Source: Sesamum alatum
Taxonomy: Eukaryota; Streptophyta; Magnoliopsida; Lamiales; Pedaliaceae
Direction: 5' to 3'
DNA length: 64,000 nucleotides
Assembly (NCBI GenBank): GCA_034509735.1
Contig: JACGWO010000013.1
Span: 10,560,136-10,624,135, forward strand
Each line of letters opens with the position of its first letter. The stretch's first letter is position 1. The translations under genes and the position numbers were made by a program. The notes beneath the pieces are model-generated. The model worked only from the letters and a program-made list of their open reading frames with translations. It searched no databases and was not told the DNA's origin. This document shows, piece after piece, positions 33,457 to 46,000 of this stretch.

Positions 33457-35573
33457 TGTTAGAATAGGTGACCAGAAAGCCAATAGGTTTGGCGTTTTGT
33501 AACCTATTTGACAACTTGATGTAAATTTAATATTATGTGATAAATAAAATGAGTGTTCGTCACCAATAGTACCTTCTTTGTTGTGCTCATTTTACATATG
33601 TTAAAACGGTGTTTTACTTATATCGCAACAAAGCCCACAGACCACAATTAACAACTCATGCAGTTGGACCACACATTGGATGGTGGTCATGAAACTAACT
33701 GATTAAGAGTTGGGTTTGAAACGTTCCAAGTCAAGGACCTCGAGACAGGGCATCGAGAGTCCTATAGAGACTTGCATCAAGAGTTGTGTTCATTGGATGA
33801 GTGTCGTATTTCATCGACGACAAGCGTGGGACGCCTACACGATCTTGATGGGTTGGTCGACTGGGTCGAGCCGACTGGACTGACTCGGGGGGATCATCAT
33901 ATGAAAGCATTGGAGACTTGGTCGGTATGATTGGATTTCCCCAATTTCGATAGTATGGGAATAGTCCTCAAACTTGAGGAACCTTGACAGTCACGTGCAC
34001 AGGATGGTTGTATCTTGGATCTGGCGAGAGGTGATCATTCTGTAAGATGATCATTATAAGCCTTGTCCAGTGCAATCAGAATGTGTATCACGGTGGGTTA
34101 CAAAAAGAGGATCTGTCCCCTGTCAGTATGTGATAGAGTTATCTCCTATGCACTCGGAGACACGTTCATGTTGTTTAAAGTTGTGGCAACAGTGGTTGTT
34201 CGAACTGGGAATGATTTCCTGTGTCGACGCCCAATTCCATACCCTAGACTAAGGCTGGGAGACGGTAGATGGAAGGATCGTACCCATACAGAATCGGCGC
34301 CTAAATGTTCACGCCAATATTCACCTAGTCTCTAGTGCCATGGGCCGTTGCTAGACGGCCACCCATGGTAACGGGCCCTTGTGGGACACGGGCTCAAGTT
34401 TAGCTGAGGGTGAACCTAAAGGGACACACACAAATCACCGAGAAGGTTGAGAGATTGACTTGGAATCAATTTCGAAGGATGAATAAGTAATTGGATTACT
34501 TAAGGGATTGTCCATTGGATGGACCGGCCGATATTGTATCGGGCTCTCGTTTAATCGGTAAATGGGATTTATCGATTAAATATGGAAAGTTGAGATGTTG
34601 GATCTTTGGATTAAATTAAAAGATCAACGGAAATTATTTAAGTGGACATTAGATTAAATTAGATAAAATTTTGGGTTCGTCGTAATTGGATTACGATAAA
34701 ACCCGGTCCATTAAATTTTGATCCAAGAGGAGAATTAATTCCTATTTTGGAATAGGAAGAATATGGATTTTTGTCCTAAATAAGCATGGCCGAAAATGCT
34801 ACCTTGGAGGGAGCAAAATTCCGCCATGTTGGATGCTAGGTGGTAGTTGACTTGTCTCTTTTGGTAATAGACAAATCAACTCCAATCAAGCCCTTCCCTT
34901 TTGGTATAATTTGATCATACCTTAAAAGTTGGTAGGCTTGATTGAAGAATTAATGGTGATTGATTGAGATGTATCTAGACATCCTTGGATGAACCTAGAC
35001 ACATTCCAATAATCAAATTAATTATGTATATATATGAGTATATACTAACACCTATGCAAGAGATTTCATAATTCATCTTTTCTAGGAAAAGAAGACTAAA
35101 AATCGGCCACTCCTCTCTCTCAAACTTTCGGCCCTCTCTCCCTCTCTTACTAGTGTTCTTCGTTTGATCTTGGATCAAAAGGGAAGAACAAAGTAAGTTT
35201 AAGAACAACACTAATCCATAGTGTTTATCTTCTTAAACTGATTCCTTCTAAACCCGTTTTCTTCTAGCAAGGAAAACGTGAGTTTCTTCCGATGTGGTGT
35301 GGATCACCTTTGGAGAGTTCATACGTTTGAACTTGGTGAAAATTCTGAAGAAGGAACAAAGCAAGTAGCCGCGCACACGTGAAAACAAAAAAGGTTACGG
35401 TTAACTACGCTTTCGTAGATTTCTACTTCATCTATGCCCTATGTACAATGTGCGCTTTATGTCGATACCAAGGGTACACCCCTTGGGATTACGTTTGTTT
35501 ACTTGTTTAAATTTACGTATTCTTCATGCTTCTCGCTTCCGCTCGCGCTCCCGAGTAGATCCGCTTGTCCTTC
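33457..35573 (+). mobile_element. LTR-A3, copia LTR (about 2117 bp)
   Basis: Starts TGTTAGAATAGGTGACCA at 33457 and ends at about 35573 in CTTGTCCTTC, one base short of the expected CA (or with A changed to G). It carries the core block 34322-34374, a TATA-like AT run 35025-35044 and the hairpin 35468-35486. It is the 3' LTR of the plus-strand structure, yet it is family A, whereas the 5' LTR (23681-25612) is family B. The satellite begins immediately after it. Confidence 0.88.
35468..35486 (+). other. U5 hairpin of LTR-A3
   Basis: Seven-pair perfect stem CCAAGGG / CCCTTGG around loop TACAC, about 87 nt before the LTR end. Confidence 0.65.
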
Positions 35574-35574
35574 G

Positions 35575-38500
35575 TGCCTAATACTCCACGCAATCGTAGG
35601 AAACACCTAGTGTTTCCATTCGTTCTCATTGATTGATACATGATTCATTTCTAGCTATAGTTATATTCGCTTTAGCTCTAATAATCAAGGTTAAAGCCAC
35701 ACTTCGATTATACGACCAGAACTCAATCTTATTCAACACAAAAATGCACTAGGATTATATCTAGTACGCTCTTATGAGCCATCGTCTCAGCTTAGTACAT
35801 TCGCGCAATGAAAAACTCCTTTAAATGAATTTAGACATTGATGCGCTTTTATCTTTGCTTGATCTAGGGCCTGGTGAACCTTAGTAATCAATCGTACGTG
35901 CAGATACATGCCTAATACTGCACACAATCATAGGAAACACCAAGTGTTTCCAGTCATTATCATTAATTGTTACATTATTCATTTCTGGCTATAGTTATAT
36001 TCGCTTTGGCTCTAATAGTCAATGTTAAACCCACTCATCGATTATACGACTAGGACTCCAGCCTATTCAATACAAAAATGCATTAGGATTATATATAGTA
36101 CACTCTTAGGAGCCATCGCCTCAGGTTAGTACATTTAGACATTCATGCACTTTTATCTTTACTTGATACGTGATTCATTTCGGGCTATAGTTATATCCGC
36201 TTTGGCTCTAATACTCAAGGTTAAACACACACTTCAATTATACGACCTGGACTCTAGCTTATTCAACACAAAAATGCATTAGGATTACATGTAGTACACT
36301 CTTAGGAGCCATCGTCTCAGCTTAGTATATTCGCGCAACGACAAATTCCTTTAAACGAATTTAGACATTGATGCACTTTTATCTTTGCTTGATCAAGGCC
36401 CTGGTGAATCTTAGTAATCAACCGTATGTGCGGATACATGCCTAATACACCACATAATCGTAGGAAACACCAAGTGTTTCCAGTCCTTATCATTAATTGT
36501 TACATGATTCATTTCTGGTTATAGTTATATTTGCTTTGGCTCTAATAGTCAAGGTTAAACCCACACATTGATTATACGACTAGGACTCCAGCTTATTCAA
36601 CATAAAAATGCATTGGGATTATATCTAGTACACTCTTAGAAGCCATTGTCTCAGCTTGGTACATCCATGCAATGACAAAAACCTTTAAATGAATTTGGAC
36701 ATTCATGCACTTTAATCTTTGCTTGATCGAGGGCCTGGTGAATCTTAGTAATCAATCTTATGTGCGGATACATGCCTAATACTCCACACAATCGTAGGAG
36801 ACATATGTTTCAGGTCCTTATCATTCATAGATACATAATTCATTTCTGGCTATAGTTATATTATGGCTCTAATAATCAAGGTTAAAGCCACACTTCGATT
36901 ATACAACTATGACTCCAGCGTATTCAACACATAAATGAACTAGGATTACATCTAGCACAATCTTAAGAGCCATCGTCTCAGCTTAGTACATTTGCACAAC
37001 GACAAACTCCTTTAAATGAATTTAGACATTCATACACTTTTATATTTGCCAAATCGAGGGCCTAGTATTAGTAATCAATCGTACGTGCAGATACATGCCT
37101 AATATTCCACACACTCGTCGGAAACACCTAGTGTTTCCAGACCTTAAAATTAATTGGAACATGATTCATTTCTGGCAATAGTTATATTTGTTTTGGCTCT
37201 AATAGTCAAGGTTAAACCCACACTTCGAACATACGACTAAGACTCCAGCTTATTCAACACAAAAATGCATTAGGATTACATCTAGTACACTCTTAGGAGC
37301 CATCGTGTCAACTTAGTATATTTGCGCAATGACAAACACCTTTAATCGAATTTAGACATTGATGCACATTTATCTTTGCTTGATTGAGGCCATGGTGAAT
37401 CATAGTAATCAATCGTACGTGCGGATTCATGCCATTTACTCTGCAGAATCGTAGGAAACACCTAGTGTTTCCATTCCTTATCATTGATTCATACATGATT
37501 CGTTACGGGCTATAGTTATATTCGTTTTGGCTCTAATAATCAAGGTTAAAGCCACACTTCGATTGTAGGACTGGACTCAAGCTTATTCAACACAAAAACG
37601 CACTAGGATTACATGTAGTACACTCTTAAGATCCATCATCTCAGCTTAGTACATTCGCACAATCATAAACTCCTTTAAACGAATTCAGACATTGATACAC
37701 TTTTATCTTTTCTTGATCGAGGCCCTGGTGAATCTTAGTAATCAATTGTATGTGCGGATACATACCAAATACTCCACACAATCATAGGAAACACCTATTG
37801 TTTCCATTCCTTATCATTGATTGATACATGATTCATTTCTCGCTATAGTTATATTCTCTTTGGCTCTAATAATCAAGGTTAAAGCCACTCTTAAATTATA
37901 CAACTAGGACACCAGCTTATTCAACACAAAATTGCACTAGCATTATATCTAGAACGCTCTTAGGAGCCATCGTCTCAGCTTAGTACATTCGCGCAACGAC
38001 AAACTCCTTTAAATGAATTTAGACATTGATGCACTTTTATCTTTGCTTGATCGAGGGCCTGGTGAATCTTAGTGATCAATCGTACGTGTGGATACATGCC
38101 TAATACTGCACACAATCGTAGGAAACACCTAATGTTTCAAGTCCTTATAATTTATTGATGCATGATTCATTTCTAGCTATAGTTATATTCGATTTGGCTC
38201 TAATAATCAAGGTTAAAGTCACATATCGATTATACGACTAGGACTCCAACTTATTCAATAAAAAAATACACTAGGATTGCATCTAGTACACTCTTAAGAG
38301 CCATCGTCTCAGCTTAGTACATTCGTGCAACAACAAACTCCTTTAAATGAATTTAGACTTTCATGCACTTTTATCTTTGCCTAATCGAGGGCCTAGTGTT
38401 AGTAATCAATCGAACGTGAGGATACATGCCTAATACTCCATACAATCGTAGGGAAAACCTAGTGTTTCCAGTCCTTATCATTGATTGATACATGATTCAT

Positions 38501-40865
38501 TTCTGGCTATGGTTAAATTTACTTTGCTCTATTGATCAAGGTTAAAGCCACTCTTCGATTATACGACTATGACACCAGCTTATTTAATAGAAAAATGCAC
38601 TAGGATTATATCTAGTATGTTCTTACGAGCCATCGTCTCAGCTTAGTACATTTGCGCAACGACAAACTCCTTTAAACAAATTTACACATTCATGCACTTT
38701 TATCTTTGCTTGATCGAGCGTCTGGTGAATCTTAGTAATCAATCGTACGTGCGGATACATGCCTAATACTCCACCCAATCATAGGAAATACCTAGTGTAT
38801 CCAGTACTTATCATTGATTGATACATGACTCATTTCGGGTTATAGTTATATTTGCTTTGGCTCTATTAGTCAAGGTTAAACACACACTTCGATTATACGA
38901 CAAGGACTCCAGCTTATTCAACACAAGAAAGCATTAGGATTACATCTAATACACTCTTAGGAGCCATCGTCTCAGCTTAGTATATTCGCACAATGACAAA
39001 CACCTTTAATCGAATTTAGACATTGATGCACATTTATCTTTGCATGATCGGCGCCATGGTGAATCTTAGTAACCAATCGTACATGCGGATTCAGGCCTAA
39101 TACTCCACAGAATTATAGGAAACACCTAGTGTTTCTATTCCTGATCATGCATTCATACATGATTCATTTCAGCCTATAGTTATATTCATTTTGGCTCTAA
39201 TAATCAAGGTTAAAGCCACACTATAATTGTACGACTAGGACTCAAGCTTATTCAACACAAAAATGCACTAGGATTACATGTAGTACACTCTTAGGATCCA
39301 TCATCTCAGCTTAGTATATTCGCGCAATGATAAACTCCTTTAAAAGAATTTAGACATTGATGCACTTTTATCTTTTCTTGATCGAGGCCCTAGTGAATCT
39401 TAGTAATCAATTGTACGTGCGGATACATGCCTAATACTCAACACAATCGTAGGAAACACCTATCGTTTCCATTCCTTATCATTGATTGATACATGATTCA
39501 TTTCTGGCTATAGTTATATTCGCTTTGGGTCTAATAATCAAGGTTAAAGTCACACTTCAATTATACGACTAGGACACCAGCTTATTCAACATAAAATTGC
39601 ACTAGCATTATATCTAATACGCTCTTAGCAGTCGTCGTCTCAGCTTAGTACATTCGCAACGACAAACTCCTTTAAACGAATTTAGACATTGATGCACTTT
39701 TACTTTGCTTGCTCGTGGGCCTGGTGAATCTTAGTTATCAATTGTACGTGCGGATACATGCCTAGTACTGCACATAATCGTAGGAAACACCTAATGTTTC
39801 AGGTCCTTATCATTTATTGATACATGATTCATTTCTGGCTATAGTTATATTCGTTTTGGCTCTAATAATCAAGGTTAAAGCCACACATCGATTATACGAC
39901 TAGGACTCCAGCTTATTGAACAGAAAACTACACTAGGATTGCATCTAGTGCACTCTTAAGAGCCACCGTCTCAGCTTAGTACATTCGTGCAACGACAAAC
40001 TCCTTTAAATAAATTTAGACATTCATGCACTTTTATCTTGGCCTAATCGAGGGCCTAGTGTTGGTAATCAATGATACGTGAGCATGCCCAATACTCCACA
40101 CAATCATAGGAAACACCTAGTGTTTTCAGTCCTTTTCATTGATTGATACCTGATTCATTTCTGGCTATAGTTAAATTCGCTTTGCTCTATTGATCAAGGT
40201 TAAAGCCACACTTCGATTATACGACTATGACTCCAGCTTATTCAACAGAAAAATGCACTAGGATTATATCTAGTACATTCTTACGAACCATCGTCTCAGT
40301 TTAGTACATTCGCGCAACGACAAACTCCTTTAAACGAATTTAGACATTCATGGACTTTTATCTTTGCTTGATCGAGCACCTGGTGAATCTTAGTAATCAA
40401 TCATACGTGTGGATACATGCCTAATACTCCACACAATCATAGGAAACACCTCGTGTATCCAGTCCTTATCATTGATTGATACATGATTCATTTCGGGTTA
40501 TAGTTATATTCGCTTTGGCTCTATTAGTCAAGGTTAAACAGACACTTCGATTATACGACTAGAAATCCATCTTACTGAACACAAAAATGCATTGGGATTA
40601 TATCTAGTACACTCTTAGGAGCCATCGTCTCAGCTTAGTGCATTCGCGCAACGACAAACTCGTTAAATGAATTTAGACATTGATGCACTTTTATCTTTAG
40701 ATCGAGGGCCTGGTGAATCTTAGTAATCAATCGTACGTGCGGATACATGCCGAATACTCCACACAATCGTAGGAAACACCTAATTTTTCAGGTCCTTATC
40801 ATTTATTGATACATGATTCATTTCTGGCCATAGTTATATTCGCTTTGGCTCTAATAATCAAGGTT
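35575..40865 (+). repeat. satellite array, ~333 bp monomer, ~16 copies
   Basis: Head-to-tail array. Using TGCCTAATACTCC as phase mark, monomers start at 35575, 35909, 36439, 36773, 37096, 37430, 37763, 38097, 38427, 38760, 39094, 39428, 39759, 40085, 40418 and 40748. Spacing is mostly 330-334 bases. One 530-base interval holds a unit with an internal loss near 36165; the last unit is partial. Markers such as GCTATAGTTATATTCGC and CATCGTCTCAGCTTAGTAC recur in each. No coding frame. Monomer length is close to two nucleosome repeats. Variants recur every five monomers from 37430 on. Confidence 0.95.
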
Positions 40866-41893
40866 ATGAAGGAAAGCAGATCGGCTTGAAAAAGCGAAAG
40901 CTTGGAGCCGATGGAGAGATATCGACCTTTAAGGCCCGAGTGATAGCGAAAGGCTACACTCAAAGGCCTGGTGTGGACTTTGAGGAGACCTATCGCCCGT
41001 TGCTATGGCCAAGTACAAAAGGATCTTACTTGCCATAGTTGCGTATTATGACTATGAGATATTGCAAATGGATGTGAAAACTGCATTCCTTAATGGATTC
41101 ATTGAGGAAGAAATCCATATGGACTAGCCACAAGGTTTTAAATCCAAATGAGAAGAGCAAAAAGTTTGTAAAATCCAGAGGTCCATTTATGGGCTCAAAC
41201 AGGCATCCCAAAGTTGGAACATTCGTTTTGATAAGGTTATAAAATGTTATGACTTCATCAAGAACGAATATGATCCATGTGTATATAAAAAGGTTAGTAG
41301 GAGCTCTATTATGTTCCTCGTGCTTTATGTGGATGATATTTTACTCATCGGGAATGGTGTTAAAATGTTAGGTGACACTAAAGCATGGTTATCTACTCAA
41401 TTCTCCATGAAGAACTTGGGTGAAGCTTCCTATATTCTTGGGATAAAGATCTACATAGATAGATCTAAAAAAATGTTAGGAATGACCCAAGTCTCGTACA
41501 TGATAAAGTCTTGAAAAGGTTCAAGATGGATGAATCAAAAAGGGGTTTTCTTCCCATGAGGCATGGATTAAACTCTCCAAGACTCAGACTCCCAAGACTG
41601 ATGAGGAAGTTAAGGAAATATCAGAAATTCCCTATGCTTCTGCTGTTGGCAGCATACAATATGTTGTTCAATGTACGAGGCCTGATATAGCTTACGCTCT
41701 AAGTGTTACAAGTCGTTATCAGGCATTTGCCGACCACGATCACTAGACTGCTGTCAAAAATATCCTTAAGTACTTGAGAAGAACTAGGGATTTATTTCTG
41801 GTGTACAGTGATGGATAATTGATATTGGAAGGGTATACCGATGCCAGCTTCCAATCGGATGTGGACGATACTAAGTCTCAATCTGGTTCACTG
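40866..41893 (+). pseudogene. copia RT-RNase H fragment
   Basis: Follows the satellite directly. It starts in RT at KRKLGADGEISTFKAR and runs GYTQRPGVDFEETY, then a frameshift (a base lost near 40993). Stops occur near 41127. SIYGLKQAS and YVDD (VLYVDDILLIGNG, 41317-41360) are readable, followed by FSMKNLGEASYILGIKIY. After another frameshift near 41513 the connection region leads to the RNase H start (GYTDASFQSD), ending at DTKSQSG near 41892. More diverged from the other copies than they are from each other. Confidence 0.88.
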
Positions 41894-42735
41894 AATTGAC
41901 TCGTAGGGGTTTCCATACGGAAGCCCTATACGGAAAGATCGGTAAGACTAGAACTCCTAGGCTACGATAGTGCACTAACTAGTCCTCAGATTTGAGGTTC
42001 CACAGTAACCTTGTGCATAGGACGGCTATGACTTGATCATATCCAATGTGGTCTTAGGTTTCATCCTGGATCACTATATGGTCATGTTTCAGACATAGTT
42101 GAAGCATGCATGGAGGTTGGTGAGTTCTAAGATAGGATCTGCGACTTATCATGAGATGATAACGAACCTCCTATATTCTCTACATTATGCGATCCTCGAA
42201 GCCCATGGCCATAGCTGTTGATCAAATAGGAGTAAGGGTTTTTCCTATATTGATAAATTGGAAGCATAACTTGAAGAGTAGATACATAGACATCAAACTC
42301 GATAATGGAAACCGGTAACTAATTCCATGCCCTAGACTTCGATCAGGAGATTAGTAGCGGAGGGATCATATCTACATGGTACGTGTAGCTCACAGGTTCA
42401 CACAATAATTCACCTATTCTCTAGTGCCATGGACCATTGCTAGATGTCCACCCATGGTGACGGGTACCCTCCGATTAAAGAGTTAATTGAGGGTGATTAA
42501 TTTGGACTTATATTTAAGATTAATCTATTTGAGCTTCAAAATTAATTAATTAGATTAATTAATTTGGGTTTATATTTAATTGAAGAATTAAATATCATGG
42601 GCTAAATAATTAATTGGGAATTAATTAAAACTGGACTTAGTCCAATTGAAAATTAAGATAAAGCCCAAGACCTTAGCCCAAGCCCACAAGACAAGATTCA
42701 TTGAACATAGACATGACTTATTTTTATCTTTAGAT

Positions 42736-42891
42736 GAAGAAGAAAATATGAGTCATGCTAAAATTGTCTATAAAAAAGACATGTAAAAGAAGAAAATGTA
42801 AGTCATGTTAAAACTTGTCTATAAAGAAGACAAGTGTAAAAGGAGAAAAGATGAGTTGTGCTAGAACTTGTCTATGAAGAAGACAAGTGTT
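42736..42891 (+). repeat. three ~52 bp tandem units upstream of the LTR-E TATA box
   Basis: Three imperfect copies of a unit containing AGAAAATRTRAGTCATG, then TTGTCTATAAAGAAGACAAGTG, at spacings of about 50 and 53 bases. They end about 60 bases before the TATA box. The position suits a U3 enhancer repeat; this is inference. Confidence 0.65.
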
Positions 42892-42951
42892 ATCTAAGAT
42901 CAAGACAAAAGGGCTTGTCTACATTCATTATATCTAGAACAAAGAAACACC

Positions 42952-42958
42952 TATAAAA
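42952..42958 (+). promoter_or_regulatory. TATA box of LTR-E
   Basis: TATAAAA in CACCTATAAAAAGGTGC, itself a short palindrome (CACCT / AGGTG). Confidence 0.55.
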
Positions 42959-43063
42959 AGGTGCAGAAGACGAGATTTACATACTATATTTTTTACATAC
43001 AAAGATACAAAAACTCTTATTTTCCTTCAAAGCTAGAAAGTGTAGCTTTCACTTTAGCATTGG

Positions 43064-46000
43064 TCTTAGTTCTTTATATAATAATTATTCTTATTTGAAG
43101 TAATCTAAATAAAATAATAAATAAAAGATTTTTTTTAGAATTAGTAGGATCCTATATGCTAACCACGAATTGAAAATTTTAATAAATAATAAATTAGGCT
43201 TGTATTTGAGATAAATTAAAAGCATTAATAAATAAATTTTAAAAGTAAAAATTTTGCTTTACTAAATTATGGCTGTATTTTCAGATAAATTAAAAGCATC
43301 ATAAATAAATTTTAAATTATAGAAAGTTTTCTTTACTATTAAATTCTTTGAAATTTTTCACAAATAACATTTAGAAAATTTCAATATTAATAATTTTAAC
43401 ATTTTGTCATACGGAATAAAAAGAATTCGAGTTAATTAAACTAAAAATTTAACCAATTTTATTTTTATATACATAATCAGTTATGTTTTAAATTATATAT
43501 TTGAGAAAATTTTACAGTGAACAAAACAACAAATAAAATAAAAGAATTCAATACAAACAAAAAGTATATAATTTAATACAATTGCCCATTACTTTCGATT
43601 TTCCATTTTCTTAAAATTATTTCACATTAATAAACTAACGGACAGAAACAATCATTCAATGTAAATTTAATAAAATTGACCACAAAGAGATTATTTTTAT
43701 TTTTATATTTATTTTTCAATGTAAAATAAATTCTACCAAAAAACATATTATTTTTTATTTAACTATGTTTTAAATTATATTTATACATTGTTTTTTTAAT
43801 AAATATTTACAACAATTTAAATTATAAAAATTTGCTTTATTATAAATAATTAGTTCTTTATATAATAACTATTCTTAAATGAAGTAATCTAAATAAAATA
43901 ATAAATAAAAGACTTTTTTTACAATTAGTAGGATCCTATATGCCAACCACGAAGAGAAAAATTTAATAAATAATAAATTAGGCCTGTATTTTAGATAAAT
44001 TAAAAGCATAATAAATAAATTTTAAAAGTAGAAATTTTGCTTTACTGTTAAATTCTTTAAAAATTTTCTTTAATTTATAAATAAAAATAGTACTATAATT
44101 TCAATATTAATAATTTTAACATTTTGTCATACTGAATAAAAATAATTGGAGTTAATTAAACTAAAAATTTGACCACAAAGAGATTATTTTTATTTTTATA
44201 TACATAATCAATTATATTTTAAATTATATATTTGAGAGAAACAACAAATAAAATAAAAGAATTCAATACAATGTAACAAAAAGTAATAAAATAATTTAAC
44301 CGATTCCTTTCAATTTTCCATTTTTTTAAAATTATTTCAGATTAATAAACTAACGGACAGAAAGAATCATCAATATAAATTTAATAAAATTGACCACAAA
44401 GAGATTATTTTTGTTTTTATATTTATTTTTCAATGTAAAATAACAAAAAACAAATTATTTTTTATTTTTATATACACAATACATTATGTTCTAAGTTAAA
44501 TTTATACATTATTTTTTTAATAAATATTTACAACAAATTAATTTATAAAAATTTTCTTTATCATAAATAATTTATTCTTTATATAATAATTATTCTTATT
44601 TGAAGTAATCTAAATAAAATAATAACTAAATTTTTTTTTTTTACAATTAGTAGGATCCTATATTCTAACCACGAATAGAAAAATTTAATAAATAATAAAT
44701 TAGGCTTGTATTTGAGATAAATTAAAAGCATAATAAATAAATTTTAAAAGTAAAAGTTTTCCTTTACTGTTAAATTCTTTGAAATTTTTCTTTAATTTAG
44801 TACATACAGTATAATAAATAATAAATTATGGCTGTATTTCAGAAAAATTAAAAGCATAATAAATAAATTTTAAATTATAGAAAGTTTGTTTTACTATTTA
44901 ATTCTTTGAAATTTTTCTTTAATTTAGTACATATAATATTAGTATATTTATTATTTTTGCATATGAGAAAATTTTTAACCTCTTGATGTTGAATTACTTT
45001 AATAAATAAATTAATTTTTTTAATAAATTTAATAACTTTAACATTTTGTCATACGAAATAAAAAGAATTGGAGTTAATTAAACTACAAATTTGATCTAAT
45101 ATACGTTTTAAATTATATATTAGAGAAAATTTTATAGTGAACTAAACAACAAATAAAATAAAACAATTCAATAATACAAATTGCCCATTCCTTCCGATTT
45201 TCCATTTTTCTAAATTATTTCACATTAATGAACTACCGGACAGAAAGAATCACACAATGTAAATTTAATAAGATTGACCACAACGAGATTATTTTTACTT
45301 TTATATTTATTTTTCAATGTAAAATAAATTATACCAAAAACAGATTATTTTTCATTTTTATATACATAATAAATTATGATTTAAATTATTTTTAAATATT
45401 ATTTTTTTAATAAATATTTACAACAAATTAAATTATAAAAATGTTCTTTATCATAAATAATTAGTTCTTTATATAATAATTTTTCTTATTTGTAGTAATC
45501 TAAATAAAATAATAAATAAAAGATTTTTTTTACAATTAGTAGGATCCGCTTGTATTTGAGATAAATTAAAAACATAATAAATACTGTTAAATTTTTTGAA
45601 ATTTTTCTTTAATTTAGTACATACAGTATAATAAGTAATAAATTACGGCTGTATTTCAGATAAATTAAAAGCACAATAAATAAATTTTGAATTATAGAAA
45701 GTTTGCTTTACAATTAAATTCTTTGAAAATTTTCTTTAATTTAATATATATAACATTAGTATATTTAATATTTTTGTATTTGAGAAAAATTTTAACCTCT
45801 AGTTGTTGAATTACTTTAATAAATAAAATAATTTTTTTAATAAATTTAATGGAATAATGATTTTAAATAAATATTTTACCACAAATCGTACTTTATTTAT
45901 TTATTAATCACAAATAACATTTAGAAAATTGGCAAACTCAATTGGAGTTAAAGAGACAACTATTCAGTAATATAAATACACAATGGGAGTAATAAATAAT

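Larger units (their letters stand above)
41894..43063 (+). mobile_element. LTR-E, partial copia LTR
   Basis: Joined to RNase H without its C-terminus or a polypurine tract, so both the pol end and the LTR start are lost. It contains U3 text like the other families (GACTGACTC-like start, core block 42411-42462), tandem units at 42736-42891 and a TATA box at 42952. Homology ends at about 43063, where the AT-rich array begins. The conserved U5 hairpin is absent, consistent with 3' truncation. Confidence 0.65.

Noticed and set aside
35575..40865. Possible CRISPR array because of regular repeats
   Set aside because: Units are ~333 bases and similar along their whole length, with no short repeats separated by unique spacers. 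It is a satellite.
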